The notes beneath the pieces are model-generated. The model did not search any database. It was not told where the DNA came from and worked only from the letters and a program-made list of their open reading frames with translations. Shown one piece after another: positions 8,558-16,614 of a stretch of 47,784 nucleotides of DNA; within the stretch, counting starts at the first letter, position 1, and each line of letters starts with the position of its first letter. The stretch spans positions 1 through 47,784 of the forward strand of contig CADALT010000023.1 of assembly GCA_902788785.1 (NCBI GenBank), written 5' to 3'. Both the position numbers and the translations under genes were made by a program. Source of the DNA: an uncultured Ruminococcus sp. (lineage in GTDB: Bacteria; Bacillota; Clostridia; Oscillospirales; Ruminococcaceae).

Positions 8558-9013
8558 TTATACTTCTTTTTCGTACTCCTGTGCAGCCTTTCTCACCTTG
8601 TCCAGATGGAAGGACGAGTACACGCATCTGTTGCTGGCTGTCAGCAGACGATAGTGCTGTGAGATATAGTTCTGCTGTATCTTCCACTTGTCCGTTACCT
8701 CTATCTGTCTCCAGAATACCTTGCCGCCGTGGGTCTGGCGGAAGTTTATGCCCATTTCGTCAAAAGCCATAGCCTTTATCATATCGTCCACATCACCGCC
8801 GAAGGTGTTCTGAAGCACCGTGCTTTCGGAGAAGATCTCCGCTAAAGTTACTGCCACAGACCAGCCCATGGGAGTTCTGCCTTTTTCTATCTCGACCAGT
8901 GTTTTTTTGGAAATACCCAGACAGAACGCCATACGCTCCTGTGTCAGGTCATATTCTGTGCGTACCAGTTTAAGTTCTTTGCTCATTACGCTAATAAATT
9001 CGTCTCTTTTCAT
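8558..9013 (-). CDS. XRE-family transcriptional regulator
   Basis: 151 residues. An N-terminal helix-turn-helix of the Cro/C1 (XRE) type spans residues about 12-65, with the characteristic LTQERMAFCLGISKKTLVEIE recognition region. The C-terminal half (residues about 85-150) is unrecognised, with aromatic residues (KVFWRQIEVTDKW) that could form a sensor or dimer domain. The start was set at ATG 9013 with AAGGAG 7 nt upstream; a TTG at 9028 overlaps that site. The promoter (9241-9269) carries a palindrome over its -10 box, suggesting autoregulation. A MITE-like element lies between promoter and start codon. The membrane-protein operon 248 bp downstream on the same strand is a plausible target. 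Confidence 0.88.
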   Translation of the reverse strand: MKRDEFISVMSKELKLVRTEYDLTQERMAFCLGISKKTLVEIEKGRTPMGWSVAVTLAEIFSESTVLQNTFGGDVDDMIKAMAFDEMGINFRQTHGGKVFWRQIEVTDKWKIQQNYISQHYRLLTASNRCVYSSFHLDKVRKAAQEYEKEV

Positions 9014-9035
9014 ATTATACTCCTTCAAAATACCT

Positions 9036-9213
9036 TAAGGCAACCCCGCACAACCACCGGCTAACGCCTTTGTATGTCATCTGATTGCATATTTTCCGTC
9101 ATAGCAACCAAAAACTCCTTGAAATACATCAAGTATTCCTGCGTCGTTTTTAGTTGCTCTGACGAAAAATATGACTTCCAGCTGACACACAATGGTCATG
9201 CGGTGTTGCCTTA
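9036..9213. mobile_element. MITE-like inverted-repeat element in the 5' leader of the XRE gene
   Basis: About 178 bp bounded by imperfect terminal inverted repeats: TAAGGCAACCCCGCA at the left and, read inward from the right, TAAGGCAACACCGCA (one mismatch). The interior is a long imperfect palindrome: the arm from about 9083 to 9123 pairs with the arm from about 9131 to 9172 around a short loop. It has no coding capacity, and TA at each end fits a TA target site. This is the structure of a miniature inverted-repeat transposable element. It lies wholly inside the transcribed leader of the regulator gene, ending 22 bp before the start codon. Confidence 0.75.
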
Positions 9214-9235
9214 GGATTGCAATTATTCTTTACTA

Positions 9236-9249
9236 GTGTAATTTTACAC
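9236..9249. promoter_or_regulatory. Palindromic operator over the XRE promoter -10 box
   Basis: GTGTAA (9236-9241) and TTACAC (9244-9249) form perfect arms around 2 bp and cover the minus-strand -10 hexamer (9241-9246). A symmetric site at this position is typical for autorepression by an XRE dimer (inference). Confidence 0.55.
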
Positions 9250-9269
9250 GAAAATTTCTGAAATGTCAA
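9241..9269 (-). promoter_or_regulatory. Promoter of the XRE regulator
   Basis: Minus strand: TTGACA (9264-9269) and TAAAAT (9241-9246), 17-bp spacer. The implied transcript starts near 9234 and crosses the whole MITE-like element, giving a leader of about 220 nt. Confidence 0.75.
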
Positions 9270-9325
9270 TAGGTATATAAATTTTTCATCTTTTTTTCAC
9301 AAAAGTTAAGTTTTCGGAAGCTTTG

Positions 9326-9361
9326 CAAAAAAGCACTTCCGCCCGATAAAAGCGGAAGTGC
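9326..9361 (-). terminator. Terminator of the GH2/YitT operon
   Basis: GCACTTCCGC (9352-9361, minus strand) pairs perfectly with GCGGAAGTGC (9333-9342), a 10-bp stem followed on the minus strand by a T6 run. Confidence 0.92.
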
Positions 9362-9400
9362 CCTTTATACTATATTAAATAAAACGCTGTGAATAATAGA

Positions 9401-10261
9401 TCATCGTTCTTTTGGCTGATAGAATCTGCCTGTCAGTTTCTGGGTCTTGACCACATTGATGAAGGCTTTTTCGTCTGCCAGCCTTATCTCGGTTATGACC
9501 TTTTTCTCCTGCGCCGCCGAAACTACCGAGTATACCACATTTCTCTCGCAGTGTTCGTAGCTGCCCTCGCCCTCAAGTATAGTTGCACCGTGGTGAGTAA
9601 GTGCGTATATCGCCCTGCATACTTCTTGGGGCTTTTCGGTGACGATGAAAAATGTGCTTTGCTGGAATTTCTTGTAGAATATATGCAGTACCGAGGTGGA
9701 CGCATACTGGAAAATTATGGAGTAAAGTGCCTTGTCCCAGCCGAACATTATGCCTGCGATGCAGATTATCACCGCATTGAATCCCAGTATGATGTTGAAG
9801 GAGTCTATCCCACGGCGCTCTGAAAGAAATATCGAAATGAAATCCGTGCCGCCCGAGGTCGCACCTGCGTTCAGGCAAAGGCTGATGGCGGCGCCGTTTA
9901 TGATGCCGCCGAAAATGGCGATAAGCAGTATATCCTCGGTTATCTTGTGGGCAGGTATCAGGTCGGTGAACACGCTGTTCAGGATTATCATAAGGCATGA
10001 ATACAGCGTGAAGTTGCGTCCGATGAACTTAAAGCCGATATAAACGGGCAGTGCGTTCAAGGCGACATTCACCGCCGTGAACGGCAGCTTCAAGCCCATG
10101 GCATTATCGAAAAGCCGCTGTATCAGTATGGTCAGCCCCGTAACGCCCCCGGGATATAGTCCGCCCGTGCTGATGAAAGTCTTGTTGTTCAGTGCCATTA
10201 CAAATGCAGATACACTGACCGCCGCTATGGAGATAAGCGGTGCTTTTATGCTGTCCTTCAC
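9401..10261 (-). CDS. YitT family membrane protein (DUF161 plus DUF2179)
   Basis: 286 residues. Five or six membrane helices occupy residues about 8-195, with family landmarks GGLYPGGVTGLT (residue ~35) and NAGATSGGTDFIS (residue ~135). A soluble C-terminal DUF2179 domain (residues about 205-285) contains the motif HHGATILEGEGSY. The family is widespread in Firmicutes; its exact substrate is not established. The GTG at 10261 was chosen because GGAGG lies 8 nt upstream; the in-frame TTG at 10282 lies inside that site. It begins 13 bp after the GH2 glycosidase stop and is cotranscribed with it, which may hint at a link to sugar uptake or export, but this is weak. Confidence 0.9.
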   Translation of the reverse strand: MKDSIKAPLISIAAVSVSAFVMALNNKTFISTGGLYPGGVTGLTILIQRLFDNAMGLKLPFTAVNVALNALPVYIGFKFIGRNFTLYSCLMIILNSVFTDLIPAHKITEDILLIAIFGGIINGAAISLCLNAGATSGGTDFISIFLSERRGIDSFNIILGFNAVIICIAGIMFGWDKALYSIIFQYASTSVLHIFYKKFQQSTFFIVTEKPQEVCRAIYALTHHGATILEGEGSYEHCERNVVYSVVSAAQEKKVITEIRLADEKAFINVVKTQKLTGRFYQPKER

Positions 10262-10274
10262 AGCAGTCACCTCC

Positions 10275-13200
10275 TTACTCAAATCTGAATGACATCATGT
10301 CCATATCGCAGTCTTTGAGAAATACAAAGCTTACCGTACCTCTGCCCTTTATGCCATGTATGCGGAAGCTCTGCTCGCTGTATTTCTGCGAGCCTTCAAA
10401 TCCCAGAGTAATGCGTTTTTCACTGCCGTCCTCGGTGATGAAGCTTAGTCTTATATCGTTGTACTCTGCCTTCGAACGCCCCCTGATCATGAGTCTTTCG
10501 GGAGACCTTGATGTAAAATCGAATTCGCCGAAGTCAAGGCACGCATTCTCTTTCAATCCCGTGACAGCTTCGCTCTCCACAGTAAGTCCCTTGCCCGAGA
10601 TATCCTGTGCAGCCGCCGCAGCTATCTGTGCAAACTCCTTGGGGTGCTGCCCGAAGAAGAAGCCCTCCAGTTCCATGCCCTCATCAGCCAAGAAGCTAAT
10701 GGTATGTACCCCACGCAGAGGTCTTATCAGCTTGTATGATGCACGCTGAGGTGTCATGGGCACTCGCTCTTCAAAGAATTGCAGGTCTCCTATCATCTCG
10801 CCGCTGTCGGGCGTGCCGTCAAATACTTTAAAGCGTATGGGCTCGTCACTTTCCGTGAATATTGATACAGTCAGCGTATGCGTGCCGTTCTGCCCGAAGT
10901 CAAGATCCTCGAAACCGCACCAAGCACCGCCTGCAATAGATGCACCTTTCCTGAAACCGTGCAGTACCCTGCCGCCGCTAAGTGAGAAAAGTCCGCCCTT
11001 TACCATGCGGTACGGGTCTCTGTATACTTTGCCGATCCCCTCTGCTGTCAGTGTCAGCGAGGACATGATGTGGTATTTTTCAGTGCCGTTTTTTGCCAGC
11101 GCCCTCAGTACAGATACCCCGTCGCCCAGCGCCTCCACAGTGACCTTGTCCTTGTCTGCGTATATTATATGTGCGTTTTCGGCGGCAATACCTCTTTGGT
11201 CCACTACTCTGAACTCCACTTCGTCATAGGTGGTGTTTTCGGGCAGCAGCTTTATGGTGAAGTCCAGCTGTCTGACCTCGGCAGTGAACTTTCTGCGCTT
11301 GCCTTTAAGGACCATCCTGCGTATGGGTATCTCATCGGGCGGTACATTGCAGTCGGGCGGTGCAGGCTTGTTCTCTTCGCTGAACGGAAAGCCCGTGGCA
11401 ATGAATTCCTCGGGGCTTATCTCTACCGCACAAAGTTTTATCTCCGCATCGTCAAGCCCTCTTGATGTGACTTTGACATCTATATCTCCGCCAATGCTTT
11501 TTGCGGCTATCATCGCCAGAAGTTTTCCCGAGAACAGCCGCCTTGATGTGCCTTTGTAGCTGTCATAGTCCGTGGAGTCGCCGTTGTCGAGCCCCACCAG
11601 TCTGCCTGCGCCCGTGACCTGTACACTGACCCTGTTGTTTGCATTGGCAACGAAATTGTCTTCAACGTCAAGTGCAGATATCTCCAGGAATATCATATCT
11701 CTGCCGTTGGCTTTCAGGGTGGTCTTATCGGGTGAAAGCTGTAGTTTTACAGCATCACCGAAGCTTTGCACGCTGTCCCTTGCTATCTCGGTACCATTCT
11801 CGTCATAGGCGACTGCTTCAAGCACCCCACGGGAGTAGGGAAGTCTTGCGTCCAGCGTCAGCTTGGTGCCGTGGGCATGGTCGAACTCCTCCACCGCTAT
11901 GCGCTCACCGTTGAAGAAAAGTGCGGCTCTCGGTGCATTGGTCGCAGCACGCACATCTATCAGCTCGCCATCATTGAAGTCCCAGTAAGGGAAAAGGTGT
12001 ATGAACGGCGAAGTCCTGTAGTCCGTCCAGGCGGCTTTGAATATATACGCACCGTCTTTCTCGAATCCTGCGGTGTCGAATTGTCCGAAATAGCTGTTCT
12101 TCGTATAATACGGCGAAGGCTCGCCGATGTAATCGAAGCCCGTCCATATGAATTGCCCTGCACAATATTCAGCGTCCCTGTCAGCAAATATGCAGTCCTC
12201 TAACCGTCTTGCCGCCCAGGGCGGTGCGATGTTGCCCAGTGCCGAGCACTGCTCGTCGTCTTCGCACAGCATGGGCTCTGAATACGGAAAATGGTATATG
12301 CCCCTGCTTGCCACCACAGAGGAAGTCTCGCTGCCGAATATCGCCCAGTCGGGATGTGCAGCGTGCTGCTCGTCATAAAGCCTTTCCAGATAATTATAAC
12401 CCGCTGTCTTCAATATATCCGCACATTTCTGCGCACTGTTGGTCATCATGTAATTCGATGCCTGCGTCACGAGACCGTTGTGCTCGGGGTCGTGCTGTTC
12501 CACCAGCATTTTCAGCTTTGAGGTTATCTCCTGCCCTCTTTCGGAACGTGCGGTATCCGCTATCTCGTTGCCTATGCTCCAGCCTATGACACATGGGTGG
12601 TTCCTGTCACGGCGTACCCAGGCAGCCACATCACGCTCTGCCCATTCATCAAAGAACCTGCTGTAGTCGTATTCCGTCTTAGCAAGCTCCCACATATCAA
12701 AGCCTTCGTCCAGTACGAGAAAGCCCATTTCGTCCGCCAGTTCAAGAAGCTCCACCGAAGGCGGATCGTGCGATGTGCGTATGGCATTGACACCCATCGT
12801 GCGCAGCTTTTCCAGCTGCCTGCGCAGAGCCTTTTCGTTCACCGCAGCACCCAGTGCGCCCAGGTCATGATGAAGGCAGGCACCGTGCAGCTTGACATGG
12901 CGCTCGTTTAAGAAAAAGCCTTTGTCGGGGGTCATCTCGGTCTTGCGTATGCCGAAACTGCCGCTGACCACATCGACCATCTCACCGTCCAGATATAGCG
13001 CTGCGCTGTAGGTGTACAGATATGGGTGGCTTATATCCCAGAGTATAGGTTCTTTTACCTGCATGGTCAGGGTGTTCACCGAATACTTGCAGCCCTCTCT
13101 GACCACAGGGGCAGGCAGGGTACACGTATCCACAGCGGTGCAGGAATAAAAGCTTTCTGCCATATCCTGCTTAGCGCCGTGCTCGCTGCGGTCTGCGATG

Positions 13201-13739
13201 ATGGCTTTCAGCGACAGCCTGTCCACGGTCATGTTTTCGGGGCGCTCGACCTCTGCGGTGAGCCTTACTGTGCCGTCGTTGTCGGTGCATACGTAAACTC
13301 CGTCGGGCAGTATATGCGCCGCATGGTATTCGCACAACCATACTTTTCTGTAGATGCCTGCGCCCGAATACCATCTGGAATTTGGCGCACGGTGGTCTGC
13401 ACGCACTGCGATAAGGTTCTCGCCCTCGTGGAGAAAGTCGGTTATATCCGCCTCGAAAGTGGTGTAGCCGTATTTCCATTCAAAAGCTAGCACACCGTTC
13501 ACATATATGCGTGGCTCCATATAAACGCCCTCGAACCTGAGCGAACGGTGCAGCCCGTCCGCAGGCACGATGAGTTTTCTGCGGTACCAGCCCGTGGAGT
13601 TCTCATACAGGTCATGGGCATTGTATATGAGCCAGTCGTGGGGCAGATCGGTCTCTTGCCAGTTTTTCACGTTTTCGTACTCTGTGCCGGTGGGAACTTT
13701 TGCAAATTCCCAGTGGTCACACAAAAGTGTTTGTTTCAC
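10275..13739 (-). CDS. Glycoside hydrolase family 2 beta-galactosidase/beta-glycosidase
   Basis: 1154 residues without a signal peptide, so probably cytoplasmic. Order: GH2 sugar-binding jelly roll (about 45-150), Ig-like domain (about 150-265), TIM barrel (about 265-570), a DUF4982-like Ig segment (about 585-650), further beta domains, and a C-terminal CBM6-like module (about 1070-1154). The acid/base Glu is in WSIGNEIAD (near residue 392) and the nucleophile Glu in FGSETSS (near 471). It cleaves beta-linked sugars (galactosides are the commonest substrate of this architecture) taken up from plant polysaccharide. GTG 13739 was chosen as start with AAGGAG 8 nt upstream; the GTG at 13748 overlaps that site. 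It is the first gene of a two-gene operon with the YitT protein. Confidence 0.93.
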   Translation of the reverse strand: MKQTLLCDHWEFAKVPTGTEYENVKNWQETDLPHDWLIYNAHDLYENSTGWYRRKLIVPADGLHRSLRFEGVYMEPRIYVNGVLAFEWKYGYTTFEADITDFLHEGENLIAVRADHRAPNSRWYSGAGIYRKVWLCEYHAAHILPDGVYVCTDNDGTVRLTAEVERPENMTVDRLSLKAIIADRSEHGAKQDMAESFYSCTAVDTCTLPAPVVREGCKYSVNTLTMQVKEPILWDISHPYLYTYSAALYLDGEMVDVVSGSFGIRKTEMTPDKGFFLNERHVKLHGACLHHDLGALGAAVNEKALRRQLEKLRTMGVNAIRTSHDPPSVELLELADEMGFLVLDEGFDMWELAKTEYDYSRFFDEWAERDVAAWVRRDRNHPCVIGWSIGNEIADTARSERGQEITSKLKMLVEQHDPEHNGLVTQASNYMMTNSAQKCADILKTAGYNYLERLYDEQHAAHPDWAIFGSETSSVVASRGIYHFPYSEPMLCEDDEQCSALGNIAPPWAARRLEDCIFADRDAEYCAGQFIWTGFDYIGEPSPYYTKNSYFGQFDTAGFEKDGAYIFKAAWTDYRTSPFIHLFPYWDFNDGELIDVRAATNAPRAALFFNGERIAVEEFDHAHGTKLTLDARLPYSRGVLEAVAYDENGTEIARDSVQSFGDAVKLQLSPDKTTLKANGRDMIFLEISALDVEDNFVANANNRVSVQVTGAGRLVGLDNGDSTDYDSYKGTSRRLFSGKLLAMIAAKSIGGDIDVKVTSRGLDDAEIKLCAVEISPEEFIATGFPFSEENKPAPPDCNVPPDEIPIRRMVLKGKRRKFTAEVRQLDFTIKLLPENTTYDEVEFRVVDQRGIAAENAHIIYADKDKVTVEALGDGVSVLRALAKNGTEKYHIMSSLTLTAEGIGKVYRDPYRMVKGGLFSLSGGRVLHGFRKGASIAGGAWCGFEDLDFGQNGTHTLTVSIFTESDEPIRFKVFDGTPDSGEMIGDLQFFEERVPMTPQRASYKLIRPLRGVHTISFLADEGMELEGFFFGQHPKEFAQIAAAAAQDISGKGLTVESEAVTGLKENACLDFGEFDFTSRSPERLMIRGRSKAEYNDIRLSFITEDGSEKRITLGFEGSQKYSEQSFRIHGIKGRGTVSFVFLKDCDMDMMSFRFE

Positions 13740-13774
13740 TCCGTTCACTCCTTTATATAATGATTATTATATAT

Positions 13775-13803
13775 AGTATACAATACAAATGGTTAAAATT
13801 CAA
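13775..13803 (-). promoter_or_regulatory. Promoter of the GH2 operon
   Basis: Minus strand: TTGAAT (13798-13803) and TATACT (13775-13780), 17-bp spacer, about 35 bp upstream of the start codon. Confidence 0.65.
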
Positions 13804-13881
13804 GCGATATTATTGAAAATAAAGTATTGTTTATCACAAAATAAGCAATGTATAATTGTGTACTTTGCCATCGAAAAATCG

Positions 13882-13910
13882 TTGACACGGTCAGACTGCT
13901 GTGGTAGAAT
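13882..13910 (+). promoter_or_regulatory. Promoter of the LRR-like/dockerin protein
   Basis: TTGACA (13882-13887) and TAGAAT (13905-13910), 17-bp spacer, 38 bp upstream of the start codon. It is divergent from the GH2 promoter. Confidence 0.85.
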
Positions 13911-13948
13911 GATATTAGCGTATTTTTATTTTTTAGGGAGGTATTACA

Positions 13949-14899
13949 ATGTATAAGAAGATAGTTGCAGTCGCACTGGCATTTGCGCTGGTTTTCGGCA
14001 TCGTCGGAACTTTCGGCGGTGTTGATAAGGGTGTGTTCGCTGTAAATGCTTCGGCGGATAGTTTAATACCGGAGATAAAAACATATGAAGATTTCATGCA
14101 GAATATCCATAGCTTCAGCCGAGAAGAACTTCTGGATTACTTTGAGAAACTCAACGATAAGATATATGTAAAAGAACAATCATATTCCGATGATAGTATA
14201 ACTGTTAGTTGGTTTTTATGCAAACCAACTAATGAGAAGTTCGATATTGATTGCTTTGTTAAACAACAGGATGGCATTTTGTATAGTGTAGATAATGGCG
14301 AAGTATCTATATGTGGTTACGCAGGAAATGATCCACTTGTAATTATTCCGAGTGAGATCGAGGGTTTTCCTGTAGCATCTATCAAAGTAATTCGGAGTTA
14401 CGGCTCTGTGGTTTATGATAAGGAAACCGGAAAGATCATTGGTGTTGCAGGAGATGCGAAAGGCGATTTTTCAGTATTCTATGCAAAAGAACTGACTATT
14501 GTGGTTCCTGACAGCGTCAGAGAATTCGGCTACAATTTTGAGATAGATGGAAAAACAGACTATTGGTGGCAAATAAGTCCGGTAGAAAAACTTAGATTTG
14601 AATATAACAAAGGCTCAGAGGCTCAGAAATTCTTTGAGGGAGACGGTGGTAAATCTGTCACGAAAGAAAATGGTGATAGTGTTACTTGGGGGATAAGAGA
14701 GAACATACCGGGCGATGCCAATGGTGACAATGAGATAAATGTATCGGATATTGCAGTATCGGCTGCTCATATAAAGGGTATCAAACCTCTGACTGATGAA
14801 CAGCAAAAAGCAGCCGATGTAAACAATGACGACAAAGTAAACGTCACCGATATCGCCATGATAGCTTCGCACATAAAGGGCATAAAAGCTTTGTCATAA
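13949..14899 (+). CDS. Secreted dockerin protein with a BspA-like leucine-rich segment
   Basis: 316 residues. Signal peptide (residues 1 to about 36, ending near NASA). The middle contains a segment typical of BspA/LRR_5 repeats: GYAGNDPLVIIPSEIEGFPV, then LTIVVPDSVREFG about 65 residues later. C-terminal type I-like dockerin (about 255-316) has two EF-hand-like calcium loops (DANGDNEINVSD and DVNNDDKVNVTD) each followed by a helix ending HIKGIK. The dockerin should attach the protein to a cohesin-bearing scaffold or surface protein outside the cell. No catalytic motif was found, so the role may be binding. A strong GGGAGG site precedes the ATG, with its own promoter upstream and terminator downstream. 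Confidence 0.88.
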   Translation: MYKKIVAVALAFALVFGIVGTFGGVDKGVFAVNASADSLIPEIKTYEDFMQNIHSFSREELLDYFEKLNDKIYVKEQSYSDDSITVSWFLCKPTNEKFDIDCFVKQQDGILYSVDNGEVSICGYAGNDPLVIIPSEIEGFPVASIKVIRSYGSVVYDKETGKIIGVAGDAKGDFSVFYAKELTIVVPDSVREFGYNFEIDGKTDYWWQISPVEKLRFEYNKGSEAQKFFEGDGGKSVTKENGDSVTWGIRENIPGDANGDNEINVSDIAVSAAHIKGIKPLTDEQQKAADVNNDDKVNVTDIAMIASHIKGIKALS

Positions 14900-14907
14900 G
14901 ATCTTTC

Positions 14908-14937
14908 GCAGGATACCCCGTGGTGTCCTGCTTTTTT
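14908..14937 (+). terminator. Terminator of the dockerin gene
   Basis: GCAGGATACC (14908-14917) pairs with GGTGTCCTGC (14922-14931), one G-T pair, followed by T6. Confidence 0.9.
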
Positions 14938-14941
14938 GTGC

Positions 14942-14970
14942 TTTACAATTTAAGATTTTTGTGTTATACT
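14942..14970 (+). promoter_or_regulatory. Promoter of the lipoprotein gene at 15008
   Basis: TTTACA (14942-14947) and TATACT (14965-14970), 17-bp spacer. Confidence 0.75.
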
Positions 14971-15007
14971 ATGTTAAACAGGATTTTCTATCAAGGAGGA
15001 AACCGTT

Positions 15008-15796
15008 ATGAAAAAGATCATATTGGCAATGGCGATAACTGCTGTGTTCGCAGGTGCTATGGCAGGCTGCGGACAGGTGGGTCAGAACAGCCCTGCTGTT
15101 ACGATAACTGAAAAAACTTCGGCAGAACAGGAGGAGAGCAAGGCAGAGGAAACCACTGCTCCCGAAACTGACACCGAAACAACGGCGGAAACTTCTGCGC
15201 CCGAGGAGTCGAAGGCAGAGGAGACCACCGCTGACTCATCTAAGGCTGACAAGACCACGACTACCACCACCACTGCGGCGACCACACAGCCTTCGGAAAA
15301 TGCAGTATCCGATACAGCTGTTGATTATCAGGTACAGCACGCAAAGGGTCTTGCAAATACAGCTTCCGACGGAAGAATGTACTGCCTTGTCCCATCGGAC
15401 GGCGGCGCAGGTCATAGGTATTATTACACGTATTTCAGCAGCGACAGCGGTGCGACCTGGACAGAGGGCGACACCTATGACGAGATAAACGGAGATAATA
15501 CCCATATCGCAATGGATAACGGCGATATACTGCTGTTTACGAACCACACCCCAAGGGGCGAGACTTATCCGAGAGTATACAGGCTGACACCGTCTGGCAA
15601 TGCTGTGTCGAGCGTTCAGCTGGCTGACATCTTTGAGGGCGTATATCTCCCCGATGGCAGAGTTATAAATTCCGAGGTCGATGTGAACTGCACAGTCACC
15701 TATCTTGGCGGCACACAGTTCAGCATAAGTTTCAATGACAATAACAGCGGCGAATATATCGGCGATGTCGAGATAGATATCGGCAGCGTCCTGTAA
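15008..15796 (+). CDS. Lipoprotein with Thr/Glu-rich linker and unknown C-terminal domain
   Basis: 262 residues. Lipoprotein signal peptide with lipobox AMAGC (Cys near residue 21), so the mature protein should be anchored to the outer face of the membrane. A low-complexity linker (residues about 30-105) of Glu, Thr, Ala and Ser, ending in a run of threonines, resembles a flexible wall-spanning, possibly glycosylated spacer. The C-terminal part (about 110-262) is a beta-rich domain that I do not recognise; aromatic and Asp/Gly-rich turns (HRYYYTYFSSDSGATW) suggest a sialidase-like or propeller-type fold, but this is a guess. AAGGAGG precedes the ATG. It is monocistronic. Confidence 0.85.
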   Translation: MKKIILAMAITAVFAGAMAGCGQVGQNSPAVTITEKTSAEQEESKAEETTAPETDTETTAETSAPEESKAEETTADSSKADKTTTTTTTAATTQPSENAVSDTAVDYQVQHAKGLANTASDGRMYCLVPSDGGAGHRYYYTYFSSDSGATWTEGDTYDEINGDNTHIAMDNGDILLFTNHTPRGETYPRVYRLTPSGNAVSSVQLADIFEGVYLPDGRVINSEVDVNCTVTYLGGTQFSISFNDNNSGEYIGDVEIDIGSVL

Positions 15797-15816
15797 GCGA
15801 AAAATAAGCTTATACC

Positions 15817-15847
15817 AAAGCGGAGTCTCTCGTTAGGCTCTGCTTTT
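15817..15847 (+). terminator. Terminator of the lipoprotein gene
   Basis: AGCGGAGTC and GGCTCTGCT form an imperfect stem around a short loop, followed by T5. Confidence 0.75.
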
Positions 15848-15850
15848 TGC

Positions 15851-15879
15851 TTGCAAAAAAATCGGCTGTGTGGTATAAT
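15851..15879 (+). promoter_or_regulatory. Promoter of the two-component operon
   Basis: TTGCAA (15851-15856) and TATAAT (15874-15879), 17-bp spacer. A second in-frame start upstream of 15913 would lie inside this promoter, which supports the ATG at 15913. Confidence 0.8.
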
Positions 15880-15912
15880 ATCAGAAGTATTATTTCAGAA
15901 AGGAGAGCTCTG

Positions 15913-16614
15913 ATGCGAATTGCCATATGCGATGACGAGCGAAAGACCGCAGAGGGTCTTAAAGCTATTATAGAAAGTGTCTGTGTGAGCCTTGACCTGG
16001 TGACGGACGTGTTCACCGAGGGCGGCGAGCTTTTGCGCAGCTTTTCTCTGAAAAGCTATGATATAGTGTTCCTTGACATCGAGATGCCCTCAATGGACGG
16101 GCTGACTGCCGCAAGAAAACTCAGGGAACTGAGTGCAGAGGTTTATATAGTTTTCCTGACTTCTCATGTGGAATATGCCATAAAGGGCTATGAGGTCAAT
16201 GCGCTCAGGTATCTTACAAAGCCTCCCGAGAAGTCGGCGGTGCATGAGATAATCGAGTACGTCAAAAAGAAGCAGTCAGGCGAAAAAGCCCTGTGGATCA
16301 AGAATTCGGAGGGAGAATTTAAGATAAAGCTCTCTGAGATAGTCTATATCGAAGCCCTCAACCAGAAGATGATAATACATACAGTCTCACAGCAGTATGA
16401 GGTCTGGGGAAAGCTTGGCGACTATGAGGAAAAGCTTGACGGCGAAGGATTTTTCCGCATACACCGAAGTTTTCTGGTGTCGCTCTCAAAGGTCAGCGGC
16501 ATAAAGGGGAAGTATATAACTGTGTATGGCGGCGATGAACTGCCTGTGGGCAGGACGAAGGAAAGCGCATTCCGTGCGGCGCTGGTAGCCAATGCAGATA
16601 AGGAGGCTTTCTGA
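15913..16614 (+). CDS. LytTR-family response regulator
   Basis: 233 residues. Receiver domain (1 to about 118) with acidic pair D7/D8, phosphoacceptor D55 in VFLDIEMP, and the conserved Lys in RYLTKPP. C-terminal LytTR DNA-binding domain (about 130-228) contains IVYIEALNQK and FFRIHRSFLVS. This is the AgrA/VirR class, which binds DNA as a beta-fold domain and typically controls peptide-signalling, surface or bacteriocin genes. ATG 15913 is preceded by AGGAGAG. The stop overlaps the kinase start (TGATG), so the pair is translationally coupled. The CPBP protease gene just downstream is a plausible regulated target. Confidence 0.95.
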   Translation: MRIAICDDERKTAEGLKAIIESVCVSLDLVTDVFTEGGELLRSFSLKSYDIVFLDIEMPSMDGLTAARKLRELSAEVYIVFLTSHVEYAIKGYEVNALRYLTKPPEKSAVHEIIEYVKKKQSGEKALWIKNSEGEFKIKLSEIVYIEALNQKMIIHTVSQQYEVWGKLGDYEEKLDGEGFFRIHRSFLVSLSKVSGIKGKYITVYGGDELPVGRTKESAFRAALVANADKEAF

